Source of the DNA: Anaerolineae bacterium
GTDB lineage: Bacteria; Chloroflexota; Anaerolineae; 4572-78; J111
Direction: 5' to 3'
Length of the DNA stretch: 64,000 nt
Assembly: GCA_023382535.1 (NCBI GenBank)
Contig: JAHDWA010000027.1
Coordinates: 55,368-119,367, forward strand
Below, piece after piece: positions 24,783 through 32,957 of the stretch. Every line of letters begins with the position of its first letter. Within the stretch, counting starts at the first letter, position 1. Below the pieces are notes generated by a model. The model saw nothing but the letters and a program-made list of their open reading frames with translations. It ran no database searches and was not told where the DNA came from. A program made the translations under genes and the position numbers.

Positions 24783-25877
24783 TCACTGGCGAGGAAGGGA
24801 TTTCTCGATAATGCCGCCGCCGAGGATTTGATCGCCCTCAAAAAACACAACTGCCTGTCCCGGCGTGATGTCACGCAGCGGCGATGCAAAAATCAAGCGG
24901 GCGCGGGCATCCGGCAGCGGGGTCAAGGTGGCTTCGACTTCCCTGGCCTTGTAGCGAATTTTGGCGGTGATGGGCATTGAGCCAGCCGGAGGGTAGCCGC
25001 TAATGTAAGTCACCTGGCCGGCGGTCAACTCGATCTGGCCCAACTCCGCCAGCCCACCAACAATCAGGCTGTTGCTGGGGGTATCCAAATGCAGGACATA
25101 CAGCGGTTCGGGCGCGGCCAAACCCAGGCCCTTGCGCTGGCCGATGGTATAAAAGGCCAGGCCCTGATGCCGGCCCAACACCTGACCCCTGCTGTTGATA
25201 ATCGGGCCAGGCTGGACCACTTCCGGGGCACGGCGCTGCAAAAAGGCGCGATAATCTCCCTGCCCCAGAAAGCACAGATCCTGGCTGTCGGGCCGGTTGA
25301 AAACTGGCAGCCGCTTGGCCTCGGCAATGTGGCGGATTTCGGCTTTAGTGTGCCGGCCCAAAGGGAACATAACCCGCGCCAGCCGCTCCTGAGTCAACGT
25401 GTACAGAATGTAGCTTTGGTCTTTGGCCGGGTCAATCCCCTTGAGCAACTGAAAAGCGCCATCGCTGCCCTGCTGCACCCAGGCATAGTGACCTGTGGCC
25501 AGGTAATCGCCGCCGAGACTGATTGCTTCCTTCAGCAGCTTGTCAAAGCGAATATCGCGGTTGCAGACCACGCAAGGATTGGGGGTCACGCCCTGGGCGT
25601 AGCCCTCGATAAAGAAGTCAACGACAGTCTGCTTGAAGGTCTCCTTGTAGTCACGAACATAGAACGGAATGCCGAGTTGGTCGGCGACGCGGCGAGCATC
25701 GGCGACGGCATCGGGCGTGCAGCAGCGATTGGCGGCTCCGCCCGCCTCGGCCCACAGTCGCAGCATCAGGCCGATGACCTCATAGCCCTGCTCAACCAGC
25801 AGCGCCGCTGCTACCGAACTATCCACGCCGCCGCTCATGGCGACGACGACTCTTTGGGTGCTACCGTTATTTGTCAT
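24783..25877 (-). CDS. mnmA: tRNA-specific 2-thiouridylase
   Basis: A protein of 364 residues that makes 2-thiouridine at wobble U34 of tRNA Lys, Glu and Gln. The PP-loop VVVAMSGGVDSSVAAALL activates the base. The catalytic cysteines are in NPCVVCNRDIRF and the later persulfide-receiving DSQDLCFLGQGDYR, and GHYAWVQ is also conserved. The first codon is uncertain: ATG 25877 fits the family length, while a GTG six codons upstream is possible; neither has a clear Shine-Dalgarno, and a palindromic repeat sits just upstream. The cysteine desulfurase gene upstream (25973) is the natural sulfur donor. Confidence 0.94.
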   Translation of the reverse strand: MTNNGSTQRVVVAMSGGVDSSVAAALLVEQGYEVIGLMLRLWAEAGGAANRCCTPDAVADARRVADQLGIPFYVRDYKETFKQTVVDFFIEGYAQGVTPNPCVVCNRDIRFDKLLKEAISLGGDYLATGHYAWVQQGSDGAFQLLKGIDPAKDQSYILYTLTQERLARVMFPLGRHTKAEIRHIAEAKRLPVFNRPDSQDLCFLGQGDYRAFLQRRAPEVVQPGPIINSRGQVLGRHQGLAFYTIGQRKGLGLAAPEPLYVLHLDTPSNSLIVGGLAELGQIELTAGQVTYISGYPPAGSMPITAKIRYKAREVEATLTPLPDARARLIFASPLRDITPGQAVVFFEGDQILGGGIIEKSLPRQ

Positions 25878-25917
25878 TGGTATTAAAATGATCACCGAGC
25901 ACCGACCCCCACCCTAA

Positions 25918-25946
25918 CCCTCCCCCTAAGAGGGGGAGGGAAGGGA
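25918..25946. repeat. CCCTCCCCCT palindrome, copy 1
   Basis: A 10-bp perfect stem (CCCTCCCCCT / AGGGGGAGGG) with AAG loop, flanked on the left by CCCCACCCTAA. It sits between the cysteine desulfurase stop and the mnmA start. The reverse complement of 25905-25927 matches about 24 nt at 45591-45617 closely. Confidence 0.8.
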
Positions 25947-25972
25947 GGAGGTGGCAGTCGGCGGTCACCCCT

Positions 25973-27154
25973 CTAGGCTGGCTCATAGGCTGGATTGAGT
26001 TGCCGCACTTTTTCGATGATGCCAGGCAGGATTTCCAACACGGTATCAATGTCGGCCTCGCTGGTTTGCCGCCCGACGGTCAGGCGCAGCGCGCCGAGGG
26101 CCAAATCGTGCGGGAGGCCCATCGCCGTCAGGACGTGGCTGGGTTCGGGCATGCCGGTAGTGCAGGCGCTGCCGCTGGCGGCCTCAACGCCGACCATATC
26201 CAGGTGCATCAGCATGGCGTCGGCCTCGCAGCCCTCGAAGACAAAGCTGGCGTGGTTGGCCAACCGCCGGGTGGGGTGACCGGTCAAGTGACTGCCGGAG
26301 ATAGTTCCCAGGACACCGGCAACCAGGCGGTCGCGCAGCACCGCTTGCCGTGTATTTTCCGCCGGACGATGGGTCTGGACCAGTTCCAGCGCCTTGGCTA
26401 TACCGACGATATACGGCACATTTTCCGTGCCAGGCCGGCGGCTGTTTTCGTGGCTGCCGCCGGTAAAAGGCGACAGCAGCGGTGTGTTCTTGCGTACGTA
26501 CAAGATGCCGATGCCTTTGGGCGCGTAAATTTTATGGCCTGAAATCGCTAACAGATCAACATTCAACGAGTCCACATTCAACGGCTCGTAGGCCGCGGCC
26601 TGGACCGCATCGGTGTGGAAGGCAATGCCTCGCTCGCGGGCCAGCGCCCCAATTTCGGCAATCGGCTGTAAGGAGCCGACCTCATTGTTGGCGTACATCA
26701 CGCTGATCAGCACCGTCTCAGGCCGGATAGCGGCGGCGATATCGGCTGGATTAACCACACCATAACTATCTACCGGCACCACCGTCTGCTCAAAACCAAA
26801 TTTATCGCACAACTGGTTGAAAGTGTGATCTACGGCATGGTGCTCGATGGGGGTGGTAATCAGATGATTGCCTTTGCCGGCTTGCCGCTGCGCCCAGGCC
26901 ACACCGCGAATGGCAATGTTGTCGCTCTCACTGCCACAGGCGGTGAAGACGATTTCTTTGGGCGAGCAGCCCAGAATGTCGGCCACGGTGCGGCGGGCAT
27001 CCTCAACGGCGCGGGCGCTGGCGCGGGCCTGTTTGTGCAAGCCGGAGGCGTTGCCGTAAATCTGGCTAAAATAAGGCAGCATCACCTCGACCACCTGCGG
27101 GTCGGTGGGCGTAGAGGCGGCGTGATCCAGATAAATTTCTCTTTGTGGACTCAT
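25973..27154 (-). CDS. iscS: Cysteine desulfurase (NifS/IscS family)
   Basis: A PLP enzyme of 393 residues that takes sulfur from cysteine. IYLDHAASTPTDPQVVEVML starts the protein. The PLP lysine is in AISGHKIYAPKGIGILYV, TPIEHHAVDH provides the stacking histidine, and the catalytic persulfide cysteine lies in ASGSACTTGMPEPSH. The short active-site loop is group I-like. It precedes mnmA on the same strand, so it probably supplies persulfide for tRNA thiolation. No iscU or other Fe-S scaffold gene is adjacent. Confidence 0.94.
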   Translation of the reverse strand: MSPQREIYLDHAASTPTDPQVVEVMLPYFSQIYGNASGLHKQARASARAVEDARRTVADILGCSPKEIVFTACGSESDNIAIRGVAWAQRQAGKGNHLITTPIEHHAVDHTFNQLCDKFGFEQTVVPVDSYGVVNPADIAAAIRPETVLISVMYANNEVGSLQPIAEIGALARERGIAFHTDAVQAAAYEPLNVDSLNVDLLAISGHKIYAPKGIGILYVRKNTPLLSPFTGGSHENSRRPGTENVPYIVGIAKALELVQTHRPAENTRQAVLRDRLVAGVLGTISGSHLTGHPTRRLANHASFVFEGCEADAMLMHLDMVGVEAASGSACTTGMPEPSHVLTAMGLPHDLALGALRLTVGRQTSEADIDTVLEILPGIIEKVRQLNPAYEPA

Positions 27155-27180
27155 AACATCACCTTAACACTTTACTTTCA

Positions 27181-27233
27181 GGAAGATTGGAAGGCCGGAA
27201 AGTTTTCTCAACCTTCCCAACTTCCAGCCTTCC
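27181..27233. repeat. GGAAGG-family quasi-palindrome, copy 2
   Basis: Two 24-nt arms (GGAAGATTGGAAGGCCGGAA... and its imperfect complement ending CCAGCCTTCC) around a 5-nt loop. The arms consist of GGAAGG-type sub-repeats. It sits between the K+ channel gene's stop and the cysteine desulfurase start. Confidence 0.75.
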
Positions 27234-27280
27234 AGCATAGTTAACTATACCCAAAAAAGCTCCTATCCCCAAACGCTACC

Positions 27281-28273
27281 TTAACCCTTGACCAGCCGGA
27301 CCAGGTTATTCAACTCTGCGTCAATGCCCATGACGATGATTTCTGCGCCAGGGAGCAGCTTGGTATCGGAGGTGGGGTGGGCCAGCCGGGTCTGCTCTGG
27401 GTGAGAAACGGCCAGGACGGTGACATTGAGCTGGGCTTCCCGCAGGGTCAGACCGGCCAGCGCAGAGTTGGGACCGATGATAAACTCTTCCAGACGCATT
27501 TGCTCACCGCCAAACTCCAAAATGCCATCCAGAAAGCTGGTCACGGTGGGATGGGTCAATAGTTGAGCCACCCGCCGCCCGGCAATAGCGTAGGGCGAGA
27601 TGACGGTCTCGGCCCCGGCCCGTTCGAGTTTGGGAATAGATGCCTCTGAATGGGTGCGGGCGATGATCGGCAAATCGGGCCGGATGCTTTTGGCGGTGAG
27701 GATGATAAAGACATTCTCGGCATCGGAGTTGGCCGCCGCCACCAGCGAACTTGCCCGTTCGATGCCGGCCTCGCGCAAAATACGCTCATCGGCGGCATTG
27801 CCCTGCACCGCCGGCCAACCCAGGTGATGGCATTTATCAATGGCGTCGCCATTTTGATCAATCACAATAAACGAAGCGCTGCGGATTTTTAACTCGCCTG
27901 CCAGCGAACGCCCCATCCGGCCAAAGCCGCAAATGATACAGTGCTGAGTAATCTGGGCCAATGCTCTGCGCCTCCTGCGTTCGTGAAACTGCTCTTGCAG
28001 CTCGGCTGAAGTAAAAAATTCAATCACTTTGCCGATGGAGTAGGTGGCCGTGATGACTCCAAAAACGATCAGGGTCAGGGTAAAAATGCGCCCCTCGGTG
28101 GAGAGCGGCTTGACCTCACTGAAGCCGATGGTGGCCATCGTGATGACGGTCATATAGAGGGCTTCGATAAAGGTCCAGCCCTCGATGAGCATGTAGCCGC
28201 TGACGCCAAAGACCAACAATGCAGCCAGGAGGTAGATGACGAGAAGATTGGACTGCTTGAAAAGGATGTTCAC
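27281..28273 (-). CDS. Two-helix potassium channel with RCK/TrkA regulatory domains
   Basis: A protein of 330 residues. The pore module has helix 1 (LLVIYLLAALLVFGVSGYML), the pore helix and filter segment MTVITMATIGFSEVKPLS, and helix 2. The filter reads TIGFSE instead of the classical TVGYGD. A cytosolic TrkA-N domain follows (IICGFGRMGRSLAGELK, NAD-binding glycines) and then a TrkA-C-like domain from about residue 245. It would conduct K+ gated by a nucleotide or ion ligand. The ATG overlaps the stop of the phosphorylase gene by 4 nt (ATGA). Third gene of sppA-pdp-channel. Confidence 0.88.
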   Translation of the reverse strand: MNILFKQSNLLVIYLLAALLVFGVSGYMLIEGWTFIEALYMTVITMATIGFSEVKPLSTEGRIFTLTLIVFGVITATYSIGKVIEFFTSAELQEQFHERRRRRALAQITQHCIICGFGRMGRSLAGELKIRSASFIVIDQNGDAIDKCHHLGWPAVQGNAADERILREAGIERASSLVAAANSDAENVFIILTAKSIRPDLPIIARTHSEASIPKLERAGAETVISPYAIAGRRVAQLLTHPTVTSFLDGILEFGGEQMRLEEFIIGPNSALAGLTLREAQLNVTVLAVSHPEQTRLAHPTSDTKLLPGAEIIVMGIDAELNNLVRLVKG

Positions 28274-29574
28274 TCAATAATCATCAACGTATGCGGCGGC
28301 GCAGGGATTGCCGACTCGCTCCAGGCAACCGCTGCCAGGAGACGCTGGCGGGCGGCTTCGAGTTTGGCTTGATCGTTAGCATGGATGGTGAAAAGGGGAG
28401 CGCCTTCCGCCAAATACGTACCTGCTTTGGCGTGGACAAGAATGCCAACAGCATAATCAATCGGGTCGCCCTTTTTGGCCCGGCCGCCGCCCAAATCCAC
28501 CCCGGTCTTGCCGACTTCGGCGGCATCCACCCCGGCGATAGTGCCGCTTCGCGGAGCTGCAACCGTTTCAACCAGTGAAGCGGTCGGCAGCAGGCCAGGA
28601 TTTTCCAACTGGCTGCGGTCGCCGCCCTGGGCGGTGATCCACTCAACGAATTTGGCCCAGGCCCGGCCGTTGTCCAGCGACTCGGCCAGCATGGCCTGGC
28701 CCTCTTCCAGATTGCCCGCCTTGCCGGCCAGTTCCAGCATTTTGCCACCAATCGTCACACAATGCTCACGGAAATCGGCCGGACCGCCGCCGCGCAGAGT
28801 CTCGATTGTTTCGCGGACCTCCAGCGCATTGCCAACAGCCGCACCTAACGGCTGGTTCATATCGGTCAGCACGGCCGCTACCTTGCGCCCGACGCCCTGC
28901 CCGATTTTAACCATGAGCCGGGCCAGCGCCTCGGCATCGGCCACGGTTTTCATAAACGCGCCTTTACCCACCTTGACATCCAGCACAATGGCGTCTGCCC
29001 CCGCCGCGATCTTTTTACTCATGACGCTGGCGGCAATCAGGGGCAGGCTTTCGACGGTGGCCGTTACATCCCGCAGCGCATAAAATTTGCCGTCAGCCGG
29101 GGCCAGATCGGCGCTCTGGCCGGAGACGACGACGCCATGCCGGTCCAGCATGTCCATAAATTGGGCGGTGGTCAGGCTGACGTTGAAGCCGCGAATGCTT
29201 TCCAGTTTGTCAATGGTCCCGCCGGAAAAGCCCAGGCCGCGCCCGCTCATTTTGCCCACCGGCAGCCCGTGACAGGCCACTAAAGGGGCCACGACCAGCG
29301 TGGTTTTGTCGCCCACCCCGCCGGTCGAGTGTTTGTCCACCACAAAGGGGGCAATGGCGTGCAGATTGAGCGTATCGCCGGAATGGGCCATGTGCAGGGT
29401 CAAAGCGGTCGCTTCAGGCTCGGTCATGCCGTTCAGCAGCACGGCCATGCACCAGGCGCTGGCCTGGTAGTCGGGGATGTCGCCCCGGGTGTAACCCTCG
29501 ACGAAAAATTTGAGTTCATCGCTGGTCAATTCTTGCTTGTCTCGTTTTTTAGCAATAATGTCAACAGCGCGCAT
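28270..29574 (-). CDS. pdp: Pyrimidine-nucleoside (thymidine) phosphorylase
   Basis: A protein of 434 residues that splits thymidine/uridine with phosphate to base and (deoxy)ribose-1-phosphate. The signature KHSTGGVGDKTTLVVAPLVA with KMSGRGLGFSGGTIDKLES is complete, and the C-terminal PYNP domain (GTIAGVDAAEVGKTGVDLGG) is present. Start ATG 29574 has AAAGGAG at 4-6 nt, inside the end of sppA; the two genes are 10 nt apart. The role is nucleoside salvage. Confidence 0.94.
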   Translation of the reverse strand: MRAVDIIAKKRDKQELTSDELKFFVEGYTRGDIPDYQASAWCMAVLLNGMTEPEATALTLHMAHSGDTLNLHAIAPFVVDKHSTGGVGDKTTLVVAPLVACHGLPVGKMSGRGLGFSGGTIDKLESIRGFNVSLTTAQFMDMLDRHGVVVSGQSADLAPADGKFYALRDVTATVESLPLIAASVMSKKIAAGADAIVLDVKVGKGAFMKTVADAEALARLMVKIGQGVGRKVAAVLTDMNQPLGAAVGNALEVRETIETLRGGGPADFREHCVTIGGKMLELAGKAGNLEEGQAMLAESLDNGRAWAKFVEWITAQGGDRSQLENPGLLPTASLVETVAAPRSGTIAGVDAAEVGKTGVDLGGGRAKKGDPIDYAVGILVHAKAGTYLAEGAPLFTIHANDQAKLEAARQRLLAAVAWSESAIPAPPHTLMIIE

Positions 29575-29584
29575 AACACTCCTT

Positions 29585-30541
29585 TCAGGGGGCAATGTAA
29601 AGATACATCAACGGCGACCCCGCGTTGAAATGGAGCAGTTGTTTGACCTCTTCGAGAGGGCTGGGGCGATTGAAGGCGCCGCCGAGGGCTTCAAAAAAAC
29701 TAACCGGGCGGTTATACTCCACAATGCGCGGCTCGCCGCTGATGCCGCCCAATTCGGCGGCCCGGTCTATGGCGTCGGGCAGGTAGCCCAGGTTGTCTAC
29801 CAGGCCCATTTCTTTGGCCTGCTTGCCGGTGCAAACCCGGCCATCGGCAACGGCCCGGACCTGCTCTTCGCTCATCTTGCGCCCTTCGGCCACGATACGG
29901 ACAAAGCCAGCATAGGCTTCATCAATAATCGCCTGCCACAGAGCTTGATCTTCGGGCGTGAACTCGCGGAAGGGGTTGCCGGTATCCTTGAATTTGCCGC
30001 TCTTGACCGTGACCGCCGTAACTCCATACTCCTCGGCAAATTCCTCCAGGTTAAGAAACTGGCTGATGACGCCAATGGAGCAGGTCAGGGTGTGTGGGCT
30101 GGCCCAGATTTCCTGGGTTGGAGCGGAGACATAGTAGCCGCCGGAAGCGGCCAGACTGCCCATCGCCGTAATAATGGGTTTGCTCATCTCTTTAATTTGC
30201 AGGTAGATTTCATCGGAGGCAAAGACACTGCCGCCCGGACTATCCACAAATAAGATCACCGCTTTGACGCTGTCATCTTCGTCGGCCTTTTTCAGGTTTT
30301 CGATAACCTCCTGGCTGAAAGCGCCGCCGCTATCGGCGCTAAAGGGATTCGGCGCGGGGGCTTCACCGGGGAGGATGACGCCTTCGACGCGCACAATGGC
30401 GACCGCATCGCCAAAAGCCGGGCCACGATCCGTGCGGTCCATACTGCTGGCGGCCCACAAGCCCAGGCCCACAAAGGCTGCGCAAACCAGCAGTCCGACC
30501 ACGGTCAGGCCAATGATCCAATACCAAGTCTTTCTCTTCAT
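29585..30541 (-). CDS. sppA: Signal peptide peptidase SppA
   Basis: A protein of 318 residues with one N-terminal membrane helix (WYWIIGLTVVGLLVCAAFVG), making it membrane-bound with an extracytoplasmic S49 serine protease domain. The Ser nucleophile lies in AMGSLAASGGYYVSAP and the general-base Lys in VKSGKFKDTGNPFR; LFVDSPGGSVFASDEIY is the oxyanion region. Short single-domain form, as in Gram-positives. It degrades cleaved signal peptides. First gene of the sppA-pdp-channel operon. Confidence 0.93.
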   Translation of the reverse strand: MKRKTWYWIIGLTVVGLLVCAAFVGLGLWAASSMDRTDRGPAFGDAVAIVRVEGVILPGEAPAPNPFSADSGGAFSQEVIENLKKADEDDSVKAVILFVDSPGGSVFASDEIYLQIKEMSKPIITAMGSLAASGGYYVSAPTQEIWASPHTLTCSIGVISQFLNLEEFAEEYGVTAVTVKSGKFKDTGNPFREFTPEDQALWQAIIDEAYAGFVRIVAEGRKMSEEQVRAVADGRVCTGKQAKEMGLVDNLGYLPDAIDRAAELGGISGEPRIVEYNRPVSFFEALGGAFNRPSPLEEVKQLLHFNAGSPLMYLYIAP

Positions 30542-30570
30542 AGATTACTCCTTAAAAAAACAGTAGCCAG

Positions 30571-30619
30571 GTAATCAGTAAGTAGCGAACAGTCTGACTG
30601 ATTCCCGCTTACTGTTCAC
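30571..30619. repeat. Quasi-palindrome with CAGTAAG/GAACAGT sub-repeats
   Basis: Two 24-nt arms (17 of 24 positions pair) around a single T, 30 nt upstream of sppA. The arms mix AATCAGTAAG and GAACAGT units. The rest of the 326-nt gap 30542-30867 holds only this element, AT-rich sequence and the terminator at 30796. Confidence 0.55.
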
Positions 30620-30795
30620 AAGATATGAGACATCAAAGATTGTCATGAGATAGGGGTTGAGGCTTAGTGTATAGATTATACCACACCTGGGGGCAAACGT
30701 TTCAATCTGCCTGGGGGGACTGGAAGGTGAGGCTTAACTGCCGCAGCAGGAGGACAATGATTCTGACCAAAAGGAAGGCCAGCAGACAGAGAGTT

Positions 30796-30828
30796 AAAGA
30801 GGAGCAAGCCTTAGGCCTGCTCCTCTTT
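30796..30828 (-). terminator. Intrinsic terminator after the 50-residue ORF
   Basis: AAAGAGGAGCA and TGCTCCTCTTT form an 11-bp stem with an inner GCC/GGC pair. On the minus strand it lies 40 nt past the stop of the small gene at 30868 and is followed by TTTAACT. Confidence 0.75.
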
Positions 30829-30867
30829 ACTGGGTGGAAATGAACTTCTTATATATTTCCGAACGCT

Positions 30868-31020
30868 TTAACGATTGGCGACCATCCCGTAGCCATAACC
30901 ATAGGCATCGGCAAAGTTCTGCCAGCTAAAGGCCTGATCCGGCCAGGAGAAGTAGGGAATCAGGATAACTCCCGAAAAGAAGATGGCGAGGGGGATTAAA
31001 AAGCGAACAAACCTGGACAT
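30868..31020 (-). CDS. Small membrane or secreted peptide, 50 residues
   Basis: The ATG at 31020 has GGAAGGAG at 8 nt, one of the best ribosome-binding sites in the window. The product begins MSRFVRFLIPLAIFFSGVIL, a positively charged start plus one hydrophobic helix, and ends with an aromatic/glycine tail (DAYGYGYGMVANR). A terminator follows. It lies between the DUF2723 gene (stop 31129) and sppA on the same strand. No family recognised; it may be a single-pass membrane peptide or an uncleaved signal-anchor. Confidence 0.6.
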   Translation of the reverse strand: MSRFVRFLIPLAIFFSGVILIPYFSWPDQAFSWQNFADAYGYGYGMVANR

Positions 31021-31128
31021 TGAGTAAACTCCTTCCAAAACTTGCAGTTTAAATTAACGATCTCACTTATTGGGCTAAATCCTCTATCTCTTTTGAGCCT
31101 CGGAAAAGCAGCCTGCTGGGACCACTGT

Positions 31129-32664
31129 TTACCAAATCATGTAAACATACTCTACTTCATTGAGCAGCAAGCGATACACCGGGCCAACTGGTTTAGCTTC
31201 TACATTGGGCACTTGAGGCGGTATACTATCCACATAAACCGGACGACGTGTAATCTCATGTTGGATCAGCCGCCGCATATCTTCAGGGGCGATCAGAAAA
31301 CGATTAATCGCTTTCACATCCGGGCGCTGCCCTTCGACAAATTGCAGATATTCAATTAGAGGCACGGTCTGCCAGTACCCAAAGATGAGGGCATTGGGCC
31401 GTAGTTCGTGCAAAATTTCCTCACCCCGTTCACGCGCGCTCCAATCGTCCGAAAGATCAACCAGATGCCAGTTCCAACTTAGAGCCACCAGCACTGCGCC
31501 GACCATAACCCCAGGGAGCAGCCATCGCTCCACCCGGGTTACCCCCAAGGTAGCTGACTGCCGGTTGGTCCAATCCAGCATCCACTGATACCCTATACCC
31601 ACCCACAAAGCCCAAATCAAGTAGGTGGGTAAAAACATAGTATCTTTATCAATTACGCGGTAGTCAATATAGAAAGCGGCATTAAAGCCAAACATTAACA
31701 ACAGGGCACAGCCCAGCCGCCAATCACGGCGCAGCAGAACAACCAGTCCCACTAATCCCGGTCCAATCCCGATGATAAAAAAGGCCCGCCACAACTGGCT
31801 GACAAAGTGACCTATCTCACCCCACAATTCAGCTCCCTGATAAGCCCACATTGACCCGGCAAAGGCTCGCCCCGATAAAAGCCACCATATCCCTTGCGGT
31901 GTTTGCAGATTGAGCGGCACAAAAGTACCGCTGGCATCATAGTGCCCCGCATAGTTGAAGGCCGGGGCAGCGCCGTAGCGCCAGGGCAGGTACAGATAAA
32001 TACTCAAGCCGACGAGAAGCGCTCCCACAGCCGGCAGGAAAGCACGCGGCGCCAGGGCCTGACGGGGGTGGACCGTCAAGATGTACCAGGCACAGCCCGG
32101 CAGGAGCAGCACGGTCGCCACGTGGTGCCCCAGGCTCAGGCCGACCAGCAGGACAACGGAGGCCAGGCGCGCCGGTGCAGGCTGGTCGCTCCAATGGAGC
32201 AGCAGGAGGATGATTCCTGCCATCAGGGCCGTGTGCAGGGTATAGACCTCGGCGATGAGCGAAAGCGCCCAGAAAAAAGGGGCACAGGCCAGCAAGCCCA
32301 GCGCGCCAATCATGGCCCACGGCCCAACACGCCAGCGCCGTAAAATCAGGCTGGCCAGGGCTACCGTCAGCGCCCCAGTAAAAGCCGAGAAAAGGTTCAT
32401 GCGGTAGCCCACATCACCTACAGGCAGCCACGACCAGAGCCAGCCCAGCACCAGGTAAAGCGGGTAGCCGGTGGCCCGCACCAGGCCCCCTGTAGCCGCC
32501 GCCGTCGTTAGCTCGGCGCTATCAAGATTGTAGACTGTGGGAGCCAGAGTTAAAATATATAAGCTAAATGGCAGTCCAAAAGCCAAGGCAAAACGCCAAT
32601 CAAAAAACTTTAACCAGGAGTGCCATTGCAGCGAGGTCTTGATAGTGAGTATACCTTCATTCAT
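31129..32664 (-). CDS. DUF2723 (TMEM260-like) membrane protein, putative GT-C glycosyltransferase
   Basis: A protein of 511 residues with about ten membrane helices. The N-terminal loop LTLAPTVYNLDSAELTTAAATGGLVRATGYPLY is the DUF2723 signature, with the conserved Asp-Ser-Ala-Glu and the GxPLY. By analogy with TMEM260 and GT-C enzymes, it would move a sugar from a lipid carrier to an extracytoplasmic acceptor; that is inference. A soluble C-terminal domain (about 400-511, EILHELRPNALIFGYWQTVP) follows the membrane part. Stands alone on the minus strand. Confidence 0.85.
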   Translation of the reverse strand: MNEGILTIKTSLQWHSWLKFFDWRFALAFGLPFSLYILTLAPTVYNLDSAELTTAAATGGLVRATGYPLYLVLGWLWSWLPVGDVGYRMNLFSAFTGALTVALASLILRRWRVGPWAMIGALGLLACAPFFWALSLIAEVYTLHTALMAGIILLLLHWSDQPAPARLASVVLLVGLSLGHHVATVLLLPGCAWYILTVHPRQALAPRAFLPAVGALLVGLSIYLYLPWRYGAAPAFNYAGHYDASGTFVPLNLQTPQGIWWLLSGRAFAGSMWAYQGAELWGEIGHFVSQLWRAFFIIGIGPGLVGLVVLLRRDWRLGCALLLMFGFNAAFYIDYRVIDKDTMFLPTYLIWALWVGIGYQWMLDWTNRQSATLGVTRVERWLLPGVMVGAVLVALSWNWHLVDLSDDWSARERGEEILHELRPNALIFGYWQTVPLIEYLQFVEGQRPDVKAINRFLIAPEDMRRLIQHEITRRPVYVDSIPPQVPNVEAKPVGPVYRLLLNEVEYVYMIW

Positions 32665-32901
32665 GAGCAGATTTATTCAAGAAGCGTATTTTGAAACATC
32701 AACAAGGGTAGTAATTACAGCGGCCGGCTGGGGTTAAGCCAGCGTCCAATGCGCCTATGATACTTTTTTACTGCCCTCTTTTCTACACTAACTTGGGCGA
32801 TTTTTAAGGTAAAAAAGAATTATTTTTTCAATAGCTCTTTTTGAAGCCAGATATCAAATATTCTTTACAAGGGCCGGCAAAGAACTCTAAAGCTTGGGGG
32901 G

Positions 32902-32942
32902 TAGTGGCTAACTTTGGAGACAACCTCTAAAGCCACTATAAT
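32902..32942 (+). promoter_or_regulatory. Promoter overlapped by an inverted repeat, upstream of the UbiB-like gene
   Basis: TTGGAG at 32914-32919, a 17-nt spacer and TATAAT at 32937-32942. An inverted repeat TAGTGGCT (32902-32909) / AGCCACTA (32931-32938) brackets the -35 and touches the -10, as an operator would. The GTG start is only 15 nt after the -10, so the mRNA would have almost no leader. Nothing else is seen in the 293-nt gap 32665-32957. Confidence 0.55.
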
Positions 32943-32957
32943 CAGTAAAAAACTACA

